Shown: positions 1-14,277, numbered from the stretch's first letter. The stretch is DNA of 64,000 bases from Drosophila pseudoobscura (GCF_009870125.1 NC_046683.1:51909869-51973868), one strand, 5' to 3'. Notes: generated by a model from the letters alone, not told the origin. Numbers and translations: made by a program.

Positions 1-3000
1 GATCACCAGCCCACGTTTAGCGCCACCCACTTTAACGTCTCGATTGCCGAGAATCTTGCCAACGGTATGCCACTGCCCGGTCTCTCGATATTCGTCGATG
101 ACCGGGACATGGGGGAGAACAGTCGTTACCAGCTGGCCCTGCGGAACGTCGCCAATTCAGACGCCGTGTTTGCCATCTCACCCACCGAGGCTCAGGGTCG
201 AGTCCCAGTCGTGGTCAAAGTCTTAGATGCTAGTCGCTTAGATTACGATGTCCCCGATCCGTCGCAACGCAAATTCGAATTCGATTTAGTGGCCCTGGTG
301 AAGGGCGTGCAGAAGGCGAAGGCTCGTGTGGAGATTCACCTGCTGGATGCCAACGATAACGCCCCAGTATTCGATCAGCCCACATATCGTTTCACCGCTG
401 CCGAGAACCTGGCCACAGATTACCTCATTGGTCATGTAAAGGCCACTGATTCAGATTCCGGGGAGTTCGGACACGTTCGGTATGTGCTCAAGGGCTTTGG
501 GGCCGACAACTTCAACGTGGACCCTGAGACGGGCGGCCTCTATCTACAACGTCAGCTGGACTACGAGAAACAGAGCAGCTACAGTCTGACCGTTGTGGCC
601 ATCGACGGGGGTGGTCGAGAGTCGAATGCCAATCTCTTCGTCGGCGTTGTCGATGTCAACGACAACCATCCAAATTTCGAACACAAGGAGTACAGTCGCA
701 CCATCCGCGAAGGAGCGGCCATTTTTGAGCCTCAGTTCTTCGTCCGTGCCCATGATTCGGATGGTCCCACCCAGGGCAATGGACGGGTGACTTATGGCAT
801 AGTCTCGGAGAATAGCATAGCGGGGAATGTCTTCCGCATCGAACCGGATACGGGAGAGATAGTCATCCAAAAGGCCGCCCGATCCATGGACACAGAGCGT
901 GGAGAGTACGAGCTGACGGTTTCTGCAACAGATTTTGGTAAGCTTCGGGAAATACTCCCCTTACTTGGAAAGGTTAATGTTAGTGTACATTTTGTCTCTT
1001 AAGGTGTTCCGCCTTTGTCAAACACCACTCGTGTCTTGGTTCGAGTGGGCATCTCTGGCAATCAGCGTCCCATTTTCAGGGGACACTTCCAAAATATGGA
1101 GAATCTGCCCATCATAGGTCCGCCCAGCTATCGGGTTTCCATTCCGGAGAATGCCGCACCAGGCTATAATGTGACTTCTGTCTCTGCTCACGATCCCGAT
1201 GGCTTGGACAGCCTGCTGCGATATAGGATAGTGGGTGCCAATGATAACTTCGAGATTGATGAAGAGTATGTATAGGTTTTGGATCCATTAATTGCTTGAG
1301 TTTTAATTAATGAATGTCTTCTTTTTTGTAGATCCGGTGTAATCACAGTCTCAACGCAGGCCCACATCGATCGCGATTCGAATATGAATAGCTTTGAGAT
1401 CATCGTGAATGCCGTGGACTCGGGTACACCCATCCCCGAAACTGCCACCAGCACCGTATATGTGAATGTAAAGGACATAAACGACGAAAGGCCGAAGTTC
1501 GAGCAGGCCAGCTACGCCGCTTACGTATCCGAGAGAACGGCCATTGGGGAGAGCGTTCTGCGGGTGAAGGCCATTGACAAAGACCTCAATTCACGCCTGG
1601 AGTACAGTCTGCTGGGTCCGGTGAAGGCCACCACCAAGGCTGGTGTCAGCATCACCAACCGCAGCAGCTACCGGGTGCAGGAGGCCTTCCGAATCGACAG
1701 CCAGAGTGGGGAGATCTTTGTGAACAGCTCGCTGCGCCACGATGTGGCAGCCATTATCATCTTTACCGTGCAAGTGCGAGATCTGAATGCAGAGGTGGAC
1801 CCCGAGGGACAGGTGGACAGCACCGAGGTGACTGTCTATGTGCAGTCCTTCCAGGACACCAACCCAGTATTCAAGAACCCCAGTTGGAGCAGTTCCCGAC
1901 CCGTGATAGACATCAAGATCAAGGAAGAGATGCCCATCGCCAGTGCCCTGTTCATTCTGCAGGCCGAGGATCCCGTGACCCGGCAACCCATAACAAGCTT
2001 TGAACTGATCGAACCCAAACAGGTGGACTACTTCCAGATATCAGAGCGCACCGGCGAGGTCATCCTGAAAAAGCGCCTTGACTACGAGGTTTTGGCGGAG
2101 ACGGGCAACGGTCCGGAGTTCGAGCTCCAGGTGCGGGCCAGCAGTGCGGATCGCCAACGCAGTACCATCAGTCGCCTTAACATCACCGTGGAGAATGTGA
2201 ACGACAACAGTCCGCGTTTCGAGCAGAGCTCATACCGTGCCACAATCATCGAGAACCGGATGCACCCGGAGAGGGTGGTGCATGTGAGGGCGGTGGACAA
2301 GGATGCCGTACTGAATGCAAGGGATGAGCGTCTGGGCTATCACAAGATCATCTACTCGCTGCAGGGCGAGCACGCCATGCTCTTCGAGATCAACAACATC
2401 ACCGGTGAGGTGGTCGTGGCTCGCGACCAGACCATCGATCGGGAGAGGACTCCACACATTCGTCTCCAGGTGAAGGCCGAGGACTCGCCGGGCAAGCCCA
2501 CAGATGCTAAGCAGAGTGTCGTGGACCTGCTGATCGATGTCCTAGACGTCAATGACAATGCCCCGGTGTTCACCCAAAAGAAGTACAGCACAGTCATTCC
2601 GGAGAATGCTCAGATCGACTCCTTCGTTCTTCAACTGGAGGCTCTGGATGCCGACGAGGGCCTGGGCGGGGAAGTTCGATACGAGTTGGTCAACGAGGGA
2701 GAAGCCAACGGCCTCTTCAAGATCAATCCCCAGACGGGTTTGCTCTCCACCCGCCGTAATCTCACTGGCAAGGGTCGAGCGGAGCCGTACATATTGATCG
2801 TCCGTGCCCAGGACAATGGCAGCCAGCTGCCCAAGCAGCCAACTCTCTCCTCTGATGTGGATGTGCGGATATTCATCGGCGATGTGAGTGCCAACGATGG
2901 GGTGCCATTTTTTGTGGCACCTCGGGTGGGACAAATGGCTAATGTTACTGAGGTAAGACCCAATTATCGAAGTGTATTTCGACATCTTAGTACAGCCTAT

Positions 3001-4702
3001 ACTTTTTAGAATGCTGTTATTGGAGCGCCAGTATTCCAAGTGATTGCCAATGATCCGGACGATGAGAGTACGCCCTCAGGGACCATAACCTATCGCATTC
3101 TCCCAGACACGGCGGATGCCGAGACCTTCGCCATTGATACCCAAACAGGGCTGATAACGACAAGGCAATCGCTGGATCGGGAGACCAAGAATATGTACAA
3201 AATCATCCTAGAGGTCAGCGACAACGGACAGCCCAAGCAGTCGGTGACACGAATCTTGCAGATTGCTGTGCTGGACGTGGATGATCACGAGCCGCGATTT
3301 GCCAGGGAAACTGTAAGTAATCTTAAGGGAGATACGAATAAATGTATCTTACTGAACGATTTTTCAACAGGACGAAGGACCCTTGGTCATGTCAGTCAGT
3401 GAGGAAGAACCGGCTGGCACCATTGTTGGTAGCTTCACTGCCGTGGACGAGGACATGGGCGAGAATGCCGCCATCGATTATGTCATTGTTGAGGGCAACA
3501 ACGAACAGATCTTTACCATCGAGCGAACCAACGATAGCCTGGCCATTCTCAAGACCAGCCAACCTATTGATCGAGAGCTTGTCGAGTCCTTCACGCTGAC
3601 CGTCAAATGCTTGAAGTTGGGGGAACCCGGTTACAGGTTCATCGGGGATCCCTATGATCGCCAGGATCCCTCGCAATTGCGCGTAACCATTAAGGTTCTC
3701 GATATCGACGACAATCTGCCGCAGTTCGAGCAACAAGATCCCACCGTGGGCATCCGCATCAACGTTCCCATCGACACGGTTGTCACCACATTGCGAGCCA
3801 GCGACGCTGATGCCGAGGCGCCGCCCATTTCTCTATCCATCGAGAACGTCACCTTTGTTCCACAGTTCTATAAGCGGAGTCGGAAGCTGTCCGTTGGCAA
3901 TCTGCAGAACCTCTTCACCCTGAACAATCGCACCGGGGAGCTGCGCACTGGCGGCTCCTTTTTGGACTACGTGGATGGATACTTCCTCATGCGGGTGGCT
4001 GCCAACAACTCCGCCAAGCCCAAGCGCCAGGCACACAGCCACCTGAAGGTGTTCGTCATTCGCGACAAGTCCCTGCTGAAGTTCGTCTTTGCTCGCCCGC
4101 CCAACGAGATCCAGCACAACATTCGCCCATTCCAGGAGCAGTTGCAGAAGAAGCTGAAGCCACTGGGTCTGGAACTGCATGTCCTCGACACCCAAGTCTT
4201 CACGCGTCCGGATATGAGTCTGGACTTCACAGCGACCAGCTCCTGCTTCCAGATGTTCAAAAACGGGGCTGCCCTGTCCCTCAGCGAGATGCAAAAGCTG
4301 ATGAATTCGCAGCAGCTGCGACAAGAGCTTATCGATATCTACGCCGCCTTCGGGGTCAGTGAAGTGGAGTCGTGCTCGGTGAGAAGGATCCATGCAGCGG
4401 CTCTCTTCGCCGGAATGTTAACCTCGGCGGGGGCCTGGCTGGTCTTTTTGGCCGCCCTTATAGGCCTGGCTGCTCTGATTTCCCTGTGCACCGCCTGCTG
4501 TCTGAAGAAGAAGTAAGTAATTTATCTTCTCTGGAAGCAGTGATGATGATGCTAATGGTCCAATCTTCCACCCAGATTTAAACGGCACAGCAAGCGGAGT
4601 CTGCAAGCGAGTTTGCGTTCGCCCACGGAGCACACACCCACATCATATAGCTACTCGATGCCCGCCGTTCTCTACTCAGAGCCAATCTACGGGCCCTTGT
4701 AG
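1..4702 (+). CDS. Cad74A: Cadherin, Cad74A-like (5' end outside window)
   Basis: Non-classical cadherin, a calcium-dependent cell-surface adhesion protein. The frame is open from base 1, so the N-terminus lies to the left. I read six exons: 1-937, 1004-1265, 1332-2952, 3010-3312, 3371-4512 and 4576-4702. All introns are 57-66 nt, with GT..AG ends and matching phase, giving 1463 residues here. The ectodomain is a run of roughly eleven or more EC repeats, recognised by DxNDNxP-type calcium motifs such as DANDNAPVF, VNDNSPRF, DVNDNAPVF and DIDDNLPQF, with DRE and AxDxD elements. Near the C-terminus is one membrane segment (AWLVFLAALIGLAALISL), then a CxxCCLKKK stop-transfer. The cytoplasmic tail is only about 45 residues, has no visible catenin-binding region, and ends EPIYGPL. 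The short tail and the neighbouring Or74a, tap and Mip support Cad74A, which is known from follicle epithelium. The family is certain; the symbol rests on synteny and recall. Confidence 0.9.
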
Positions 4703-7700
4703 CCGCAGCTTATCTTCTGCACGGTCAGATCCAGGTCCCTAGTAAACTAGTGCACAAGACTTAAGCCCCGATTCGCACCAGCAACATCGCAGATCCGATG
4801 GGAAGGGATCTACCTTTGGCAGCTGCGAATCGGGAGTTTTATTGGCAGAGGGAATGCCAAAAAAGTCCATATATAAGCTTAAGCGTACTATGCGCGTGAT
4901 CTAGTATGTATCGTACATATCGTATATAAACTAAGAGAGGTTAAACTGTATAAAGTCTAGCGATTATCCATCTGAAAAACTTAGCCTAAGTAGAGTCAGT
5001 TCTTTGTGTCATTTGCGCGGAAATACGGATTTGGTTCGAGGTTGGGTCGATTTTCTGCTCTGATTTGCCCGGACGGATTTCGCGTGCCTCGAATCTGCGG
5101 GTTTTTTTTTATTTATTTTTTTATTTTGGTAGAAATAGAATGCATTAATGCATTATATAAACCTATTTATCTTATCGTATATTTGCCCATAACATGTCGA
5201 ACAAGTGCAAAATAAATATCACTCGAAATGCAGACCAATTCCAGTTCCATATTCAAATCCTCGAACTCCACCCATCCCATGATGATGATGGGGCCCTGTC
5301 GTCATCAGAGTCGGAGTTAGTCATGTGCGTGCCGACCGAATTGAACTGAATTTCCCATTTTCAAACAGAATGCATATGTTTCTGCTATTAAGTAAATATA
5401 TTTATACTCGTACTATATACTCGTACGAAACTAAGTAGTTTGTCGAATGTGAACATGTGTGCAAATAAATTCTGTTAACTACGAAAAATGTGAAAGCTAA
5501 ACACGAGCTAAATGCTATGTTATTTTCCAAAGGCTTCCGCCGCGTTGACGTTGGGTATATTGAGTACTCGTACCTGGTTCTGGGATTTACATACTCGTAC
5601 GTAGGTGTGAAGTGATATGCAAATGAATTTTTTCCCCACTAAAAGCAATCAGGCTGCTGGCCATACCCTTCAATATGGGAAGTTCAAAAGGTGCAACTTG
5701 ATGTCTTTTTCAGATAGCATCAAACTTAGTAAAGCATTGAGGACATTGAAAGAGATAAGGTTTAGTTTGATATCATGTTGGTATAAAGATTTGTTTGTAT
5801 TCTCTCTTCGTATGCACATACATGTATTATTAACCTTTTCTTCTTTCTATTGACGAGAAATTCTAGCCAGCGTGGTGCAGTAATTCCTCTGGGAAGTACT
5901 ACTGCCTAGGAATGTTTATATTCACTCCCATCTTCCCACTATAATCCATAAATAATCTTCAGCATAGTCCAGCAATTTATCCTGACCAGACGCCAAGGCC
6001 TGAGTAATTAAAAACTTCTGAAATGCTCCGTCATTCTTTGGCCTTATACCAGCTCCCTTTTTTTTTAACATTTTCAAGAACCATCAGATCGTTGCTCGAG
6101 TTGCTAACGACACGCTCTGTCCAGATTCCAATTAAAGTTGCCCTGCTTATAGTAATTGCAAATTCTCATTTCAAATCCATTCAGGAAGTGCGTCACTATG
6201 CAGGCAAGTGTAAATGTAACGTCCAAAGCAAACATTCTAGCCAAAGGGAAGGGAAGGGAAGGCCAGGGAGCCGCAGATGGAGGGAGGACGGACGAGGAAA
6301 AACCCATAAATAATATATATTGTTAAAACTAATGTGCGGCGCTCATTAGCCCCTGGCAACGAGAGAGAGCAAACGAACAGGGGATGATGCTGGCCCAGCC
6401 CTTGGTTCTAGTTCCTGTTTCTGTTCCTATTCCTGACTAAATCAAAGGGTGCAAGATGAACTGTACTGTTCCGTTGGGCTGGCTCCGGGGGTTGCTGCTG
6501 GTAGTTCCTGCCACACATCCATCGAATTATTTTTATAACTTTTTAAAGCGAAACAACATCAACAGCACAAGACAGCGAATCAAGTGTTTTTCGAGTCGGG
6601 TCAAACCTTTAGGGGGGTTGCTGTTGCTAGCCCTCACAGCGCAAAGGAGACTGAGTGTAATTTAACGTGTTTCCCGCACAATTCTTAATTTAAAGCAAAA
6701 TTTTACAATTAGCATAACCTGCATTGCAGCTCACATTGTTGTTTTTGCCAAATCACCTTCCACTTGAACAGTGATTGATGACGGCGATGGCGATGGCGAT
6801 GCCATCCTCATAAATCACACTTCAGAGCCGAGTGACAGTGCGAACGCCAGTAAACATTGACAGCGCCAACTCATGAGCCCCTCACGTTTCGGTAATCGCC
6901 AATTAATTCCATCGGATGGATGGATAGTTACGGCGCCAAAGAGCTTAAGAGTGTGGGAGATCCGCAAGTGTTGGCAGCTTGCGTCCTTTATAGACCCCAT
7001 ATTCCATCTACTACCCAGAGATTCAGATACCTCTATGCCCTGCAGGTGTCCTGTGCTGTGGCACGAGGCACAAATCAACTTTTTACCCCAGATTCAATTC
7101 AATTCCCTGACAGTTAGTGTCCGTGTTTGTCGGGCTGTCAGGCAGCTGGCCAGATGTCTAACTGGCTGACTGGCAAACAAAGCGAACAATTAATGACTGA
7201 GGCCCCCGGCCATTTCCCTTTCCGTCCGTCCTGCGCCTGGCCGTGCAACAAATAGTCAAAAGACTTGCGTGCATATCAAAAACTAAAAGTGAAAATGAAA
7301 GGAAATCATAACGGTCGCTTGGCGAGGTGCCGGGGCCATAAAAAGGGACTTAGGACTCACCCTGGCAGGGTCTGCGTAATTGCAGTTAACTACTTGTTCG
7401 ACTGCCCGTGTATACATACATATTTTTGGGGTAATTTTTTGCAACATTTTTTTGTCAGGATTTTCATTAATTTTTTCGCAACTTTTCTTCTTTTTATGTC
7501 AGCCCTCACAATGATAGAATTATTGCGGGATTTTCGCGCGAGTTTCCGGCCTAAGCCGGAAGTAGAATTATCCAGATGCGACAGCTTGGTATAATTCGCT
7601 GATCAATGGGACTAACCAAAGGATTTACTCCACAGAGCACCATACAGATGTGGCAGCTTAAGATCATACGCCAGCCATGGAGCCAAAGGATTTTATGTGC

Positions 7701-10700
7701 ATAGGTATTATCCGAACCACCTTTCAATTATCCGTAGTCCGTGTCCGTTGTTTATACTCAACAATAACTAGGCATGAAACCGTTGTTGTGTCGACATTTT
7801 AGGGCCAACCTTTGGATTCAATTTATTCACGGCAAAGCAGAGAAAAAAACCTTAACAAATATCAACCATAAATTAGAAATGTCAGATTCATTATGCACAT
7901 GGCGCTGCATAGTAATTAGATAGCTCCGCGCGTCCTTATAGAGTTCTCTCTCTCTCTGTCTCTGCCCAACTATGTAGAAATTTATGACCACTTGATGAAC
8001 TGCAGCCACTACGGGAACAGTTCAGCCTCTGAGCGCGGTGTTGAGCACTCGCATTTCGTCCTGGTCCTGCTCATTTGCATAACAATCAACTCATCGTTTG
8101 TGGTACAGCTACAGCTACCATCTACCAGTTCGGGCTTCCTCTAGTTATCCGTCGGTAAGAGGGAATCCACCCTGCACTGGGGCTGGATAGGACTACCATC
8201 CCATGCTAATGCACTTCGTACAACAGCAGCGGGTGTGAAGTTGTAAAGTTTAATGTATTGTTTGTCTAACAGTTTATTCATTTGGAAATGGAATATGTAC
8301 ATATATTTTGTGTTCATTCTGTGACTGGAATAAAAAATGATTCTGCTCTGGGGTTGAAAATAATTCAAACTGATTCAGAAAATCTCTCTAAATCATCATA
8401 CGATTGCATGGCCATTTCTTTCCCCAATAAACTGAGCTTGGGCTTTGGCGTACAACCTAATATTAATGAACAGAAAAATGTAGCTTAAAAACATAATAGC
8501 TCAACATTCGATGATATTGCTACATATCCAAGAATCTATTAAAATTATTTCTATCCCAGCTATTCCTCCTTTCCCGCAACTTAAATCCAATTTGTTGCAA
8601 TTGTCGAACATGATCTCGATTCGATTTGCTTAATAATGGAACATGGGCGATATAGTTATCTTGATTCTTGATTTACATGTGTTAGCATTTTCTTGTTTTG
8701 TGTGTTCCTTCTCTCGTGTACCACTTTTCGGCTCAACAATGTGACATAAATCTGCTTAAATTTGACTAAAACCGCTCTGATCGGATTAAAATCAGAACTT
8801 GCATAACATTTTACAGTTTCAGTTTCCAAGGACCGAGCATCCCATCCCGCTTATCCTCGCCGGGCCAAACATGCACACAAATGCGACAGATTGGCTTCCT
8901 TGGGCGGGCTGGTTCTCCGAACTTATTGAGAAATAAATAGGTCCAGTGCAGGGTACGGATATGGGTGTGGGTATGGGTACGGGTACGGGTTACTCAGTGT
9001 AACAAAATACTCGAACGGCTGTTTGTTTATCCAATGTTTTTCGGTTAGATGAGCACACAACTCAAAAGCGACAAAGGTAGGGCAGACAGACATCATCGCA
9101 GGACCATGTTTCGGGAACAGTAACGAATACACCCCGAAAGGCGAACGTCACAGATTTCACAGATAAACCAATTCGAGCAGGGCAATGAATGGGTAAAAAG
9201 GTCGAGCAACTTGCCGCCAAAAAATGAACGTGTAGCTCTAGCACCAGAGCGAATCTTCCATGCTGATGTTTGATCAGAGCTAAAAAGGGTTACGATATGG
9301 AGAGGGTTGTTGGAGGCAGAGTTTTGCACGTGCGAAAGGCAAAGGCAAAGGGGTTATCCAGAATCTGTGTCAACTTCTTGCTAAAAAGGCGTAAAACAAT
9401 CAATTCGCCAAATAAAATTCGATCTGCGAAATGGGAATAGACAAATTGCAGAAGGTCCTGTCCTGCTCTGCAAAGTCGTGATATATGGTCTGTGCCTATT
9501 TCATGCCTGACAAAGCGAGCAGAAAGGTTAAACCTATAAATTCAACCAGATTCTTTTTGTACAGTTGGTGAACCTTTTTCTACATACAGTTTTTTATGCA
9601 GAAAGTATATTAAATTTAATTTTCTTGCGCATCTACTGTGTGAAACTTCTATCATTTTAATGGAGAAACATGATTCAAAAGTATTATAGAACTCAGCACC
9701 ATTTGGAATTTCTTTTAGATATCTGAAGATCGAGCCCTCGGGTAAATTATCCATCATCTATGTATCTTTTGTGCACTTCCATGGAACCGCACATGAACCG
9801 CACCCTGTGGACCAGCACTTGACGCATTCGAAGATTCTATTGTGTTTGCTCCTTTTAGCATGTCCATGGCAATTTGTTTCCATTTTGGTTTGCTTATCGC
9901 CTTATGGCCATCGCCAAATTGTTTTTGCAGCTCCGGCAGTGCATTAGCATAGAACAGGGGAAGATGCCGTCATTGATCCGCCGATAGCTATCTAGATATA
10001 GCTACCCCGTATCGCTAATGATGCCCGCCCGTACCCAGATGTAGACTCAGCCTCAGTCCCAGCCGCATCCCTTCGGTGACAGTTCTGGAAATTGAATGCA
10101 GCTTAGCTGGCTCACCCGCTGCGTATTTGCGCCTTTGTTACGAGCTCTGGCACGGAACAGAAGAACAGAGGAACGGAGCCCATGTCGAGCCATAATAATG
10201 ATTATTGTAAAGATAAATCCGGACACCTCCAACAAAGCTGCACAAATGACAAACGCCGAGTCCGATCCGGCTTAGTAGTTAAAATAATCACAAGTTTGAG
10301 AAACCGAATTCCTCTCCACCATTTCGGAATCTTTGGGATCCTGTTCACCCTTGCCTCGTAACGGAAAATGCCAGTCAGTTCCCGTTCTCCTCTCCTGTAT
10401 CTCGACTCTTGCCGGTTCATTCAACTAAATAATTTGAGTGGCATTCATGCAGGTCCACTACAGGCTCATGTTTCAGGACTGCCGGTCCTGACTCTACCCC
10501 TGCCTATGACTCTGCTGCTGCTGTTACTGCTGCTGCTGTTGGTACATTCGTTTTGTAATTCTGTGGCAGGTGACGGGGCAATCTTCCATTGTTCGACCTC
10601 AGTCGAGTTTCTACTTGAACTCACCCCATGTCGAATCGTAAGGGCGCAAAAATGCCCCCTACAATACTCGTAAAAACAAGCTGCAATGCACACACACAGA

Positions 10701-11719
10701 AAACCATTCATTTTATGTGCACTGCAATATACAATATTTATTTGAATTTAAGTCTTTTGTTTGGAATCTCAAATCCGCACACATACAGAGACTCTCTGCC
10801 TCTCCCGTTCTCGGGGTTGTTTGATTTGGCTACTATTTTTGACTTTTCCTGGAGTTCTTAGATCCTGATTGCGATCTGGATTGAAATTTTCTGGTTCGTT
10901 TTGATCATCAACTTTATTAGAAAAAAAATAGTAAATAGTTCTTTATGGCTTTACATCGAAATTCAATCTTATCACGATAAATTTGTAGTCCTGACTAGCT
11001 CGCTTTCTTTGCATTGCAATAACTGATACAGCATCTGGTGTAATCTAAATAGTCTATCGATTGTACAGTTTCCTGGTGATACCTAATACATGGTAAATTT
11101 TTGGTGATTGTGGTGGTACCTTAGATTACGCTTATGTCTACGATGGCAAAGGTACATATTCGTTCTATGGACAACCGACTTGTACTAAATAGTTAATAGG
11201 ATATGGAATATTTTAAGGAAAGGAATGCTTGTCCTTTTAAGCATTCTTTGCTAAAATATTCCCCTGGGATCTACAACAAAGAAACCAATAAAGATTCGAA
11301 GTTTGTAATGAAATGGTTTGTTGAATGAGCTTAACTATGGATAGTGTTTCTTATATGAACATTGATTCTTCTGTTGCGGATCCGCCTCTAAATTACTCTA
11401 AATTGAGTGCAAGCATCAGCTAAAGTTCTAGTGGGTCTTGGAAGATTCCAAATCGAATAAAGCCATATCCTTGCATTCAATTTAGTGGTTCACCTATTAC
11501 AAATATCAACTGATTGTTGGAGCTTCTCGGAAAGTGATACAGGCAAATACTTAGAGGATTCTCGCCAGTAACTTTTTGCCTTTTGTTTACCCAAAGTCAG
11601 TCACGAGATCATCTATTGCGCATTTCCATGGATCAGTTTCCTGCAAATCTTCACAATCTTTGTCTCAATCTATCACGCTCTGAACGCTTTTAAACGCAAA
11701 ATATACCCCCAGGACTGTG
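4703..11719. other. Cad74A 3' UTR and 7 kb intergenic DNA
   Basis: After the Cad74A 3' UTR I find no ORF with recognisable homology, no tRNA and no clear transposon protein. There are simple repeats: a GATGGC run near 6783-6802, a GGGTAY-rich stretch at 8955-8990 and CTG runs near 10510-10545. The stretch lies downstream of Cad74A and of tap (both 3' ends face it), so any function is more likely enhancer or UTR than promoter. Confidence 0.5.
5211..5216 (+). terminator. Candidate poly(A) signal of Cad74A
   Basis: AATAAA lies 509 nt after the Cad74A stop, the first canonical hexamer downstream on the plus strand. A second AATAAA lies near 5464. Either could end the transcript. Confidence 0.45.
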
Positions 11720-12958
11720 CTATACCTGGGGGGCAAATTGCTTATAGCTGTGTGGATATGGATGGAGCTGTGGATGGTGATTGGGCTGCTCCTCTGGGTA
11801 CTCCTTCCAGGGCGGCGTCTGCGTGTAGAAGCTGCTCTGCTGGTGCATTGCTGGTTCCGTTGCTGAAGACGGTAGATTGGCAGCTGCCTCGAAGCTTCCT
11901 CGGAACAGATCATATTTCTCCTGCGAGAACTGGCCAGCGGGTGGCGTCTGCTGCGGGTTCGGCTCCTGCTGTGGATGATGCTGATAATACCGCATGCTGC
12001 TGCCGAAGTCGAAGCCAGTTGGATGTTGGGGATGAGGATGAGGAGCTGCTGAAGGGTAATCCATTCCCGGCTGAAATGGAACCATCTGCGGCTGATGGTG
12101 ATGAGGATGGGGAAGAGGATCTGAATGTGCTTCAGAATGCTGGGAAAGAGGAGGCTGCTGCGTCTGGCCGTAAGGAAACATCCGACCGCAACCAAACATG
12201 GGGAATGGCTGCGGGTTCACGAAGAGGGCGTCGAAAAGCTCCTTCGTAATGCGCTCTCCGCTCAATGTGAAGTTCTGCAGCTTCTCTAGGTCCAGGTTGA
12301 CGGTGTTCCCGCTCTCCAGCACCTGCTCCAGAGCAAATATGTAGTTGTGGGCGAACCGAAGTATCTCGATCTTCGTGAGCTTTGTCTCCTCGGGCAGCGA
12401 GGGCAGCGTCACCCGCAGCTTCTCCAGCGCATCGTTTAGGCTGTGCATCCGGTTGCGCTCCCGGTCGTTGGCCTTCATTCGACGGAACTTCTTGATGCGC
12501 ACCACCTGTGTGGGGCTGCGCGAACGGGTGACGCGGTTCTTGCCGACGGCATATTTTCGCTTGGGCCGCGGTGCATCCGGATCTTCCGGCGACTTCATTG
12601 GTGTGCTGGTCAGTTGCGGCTCGAAGCCTCCGCCAGTGGCACGGCTGTTCAGGTGCTCCACCAGGGTGCGGCCGCTGCGCGTGCTGTGGTTGCTGCTCGT
12701 GTCCAGCAGGCCCACAAATCCTGCCGGCGGTGAGTTGATCGGGGCTGTGTCCCAGGTGCCGGCATAGGCCAAAGGCGCCGCCGGCCCGGCCGCTGCACTG
12801 TTGTACGTCTCATCGAAATCCAAACGCCTCCGGGAGCTGACCTGGGCCTCCGTCTCGAAGCTCTTTTCGTAGCCGCTGTCGAAAGATGCATCGTCATCGT
12901 CCTCGTCGAACTCGAAGGATTGAGAGGGAGCACTGTAGGCATTATAACAAGCAGCCAT
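11720..12958 (-). CDS. tap: bHLH transcription factor Tap (neurogenin family)
   Basis: A single-exon gene for a 412-residue nuclear bHLH transcription factor of the neurogenin family. In flies it acts in differentiating neurons. The bHLH spans about residues 159-214: basic region [20 protein letters not shown], with the NxRERNRM core typical of neurogenin/NeuroD proteins, then [20 protein letters not shown] and the helix 2 stretch [14 protein letters not shown]. The N-terminus is acidic ([15 protein letters not shown]) and followed by SSRRRLDF. A basic stretch ([19 protein letters not shown]) precedes the bHLH. The C-terminal half is rich in His, Pro and Gln. A stop follows FAPQV. The start is the first in-frame ATG (AGCAGCCATG context), and proneural bHLH genes are commonly intronless. 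The match to tap (biparous) is strong from the protein and its neighbourhood. Confidence 0.93.
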   Translation of the reverse strand: MAACYNAYSAPSQSFEFDEDDDDASFDSGYEKSFETEAQVSSRRRLDFDETYNSAAAGPAAPLAYAGTWDTAPINSPPAGFVGLLDTSSNHSTRSGRTLVEHLNSRATGGGFEPQLTSTPMKSPEDPDAPRPKRKYAVGKNRVTRSRSPTQVVRIKKFRRMKANDRERNRMHSLNDALEKLRVTLPSLPEETKLTKIEILRFAHNYIFALEQVLESGNTVNLDLEKLQNFTLSGERITKELFDALFVNPQPFPMFGCGRMFPYGQTQQPPLSQHSEAHSDPLPHPHHHQPQMVPFQPGMDYPSAAPHPHPQHPTGFDFGSSMRYYQHHPQQEPNPQQTPPAGQFSQEKYDLFRGSFEAAANLPSSATEPAMHQQSSFYTQTPPWKEYPEEQPNHHPQLHPYPHSYKQFAPQV

Positions 12959-13139
12959 GATCTGTTCTCGATTTCCGTTCTGTATAAACTATATCCTTGA
13001 TCTGTATCTGTGTTTATGCTCTATCCAACAGTCGCTACGCGCATTTCACGCCTCCCAATTCCGATTTATGATTTCCGTTTTTCACTTTCAGAGAGGACAG
13101 TGTCGCTGGGTGTTTCTCAGTGTTTCGCGTGCCCGCACC

Positions 13140-13176
13140 AACTAAAAGCTGGCAAGGAGTGCGCACCGGTTTTATG
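13140..13176 (-). promoter_or_regulatory. Candidate core promoter of tap
   Basis: On the minus strand a TATA-like CATAAAA (13176-13170) lies 33 nt upstream of TTAGTT (13145-13140), which resembles an initiator with its A at 13143. This would give a leader of about 185 nt before the tap ATG. Both elements deviate from consensus. Confidence 0.4.
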
Positions 13177-14043
13177 CACCGGGGCCAGCCATTAATGCCC
13201 GCGTTGGAAGCGGTAAGCCCGCTGATTTGGGTCTAGGCGGCGGCAACAACCCTCGGCGCATTGTCGTCGGTCGTGGCGGCGCCATGGCACACATAAATCC
13301 CAAAAGATATGCGCGCCGTGATTGTCGCCAGGGGGTTGCTTTTGCCCGCTCGCACACATACACTGGCATAGATGTACGATGTACGTGTCCGTACACGGAC
13401 ACACTCTCAGATGAGATTCGTTATAGCTGGTATCGCTGCCAGTTAAAATACGAGCATTTTTTACGCTTTGCTGGCTAGCGCTGCGGTCTAAGCCAATAGG
13501 AAGGATGTCAGAGCTGGCGAGGATCAGTGGTGACGCCAACGGCATCATCAAAGTTCAAAGCATTATTTGCTGGTGGCTGCATACTCTCTAGTAAAAGGGG
13601 TGTTCTGACTTTCATATCATGGAAAGGAGACTTAAATCAAGCTAAATATTTCGTAAAGAAATAAGTCTTTGAAATTGGTTTTTATTCCGATTTTTCTTAC
13701 AGATAACACATTTCTTTAAGATCAAGGAGACATTCAAAAAGACACTCACTTTAGCTAATTTTCCCGGATTATTAATAAAGTTATAGTTCCCTTTGAACTG
13801 TTCAACTTTCATCCGGAATCTTCTGCAGATTTACTCTTCTGATGCCATTTCCTTAACTTTGTAGGGTATGTAAATTTCGCATTTAAGAAACAATTGCATT
13901 TTATACTATCATAACATTGAACTTGAGTGCGCTTAATGCGATTGCCATTCAAAATGTTTCAATTACCCGCAACTCTTTTGCTTTTGTCGGGTAAACCGCA
14001 GTAATCACTTAGGGCTTACGCCTGTCGCTAAACGAATTAGAGC

Positions 14044-14277
14044 CACGTGGCCAGGACAACTCCGACACTTCCGAAAACGCAACATGTGAACTCCCACTCT
14101 CACTCCTACTCTTACCTCGGCCGAAGCAAAAGCCTGGCCACGTGCCGTGGTCTTACCGGCTGCTCAAGTGGCAGAGTGTGCCATAGATATCTATGTGGTA
14201 AAAGACATCTAAGTGGAGGCGTCTGCGGGCCGCGATTTCAGAGATCCCAAGTGGCCGACGGGGACGGGTGCCACGTG
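14044..14277. promoter_or_regulatory. Cluster of three CACGTG E-boxes
   Basis: CACGTG occurs at 14044-14049, 14139-14144 and 14272-14277, three perfect palindromic E-boxes in 234 nt, about 1.1 kb upstream of tap. Class B bHLH proteins (Myc/Max, USF-type, Clock/Cycle) and some Hairy-type repressors bind this hexamer. Regulatory function is inferred from the clustering only. Confidence 0.35.

Noticed and set aside
9542-9757. 71-codon minus-strand ORF (FRYLKEIPNGAEF..)
   Set aside because: Reads like protein by eye but matches nothing I know and has no flanking exon or promoter.
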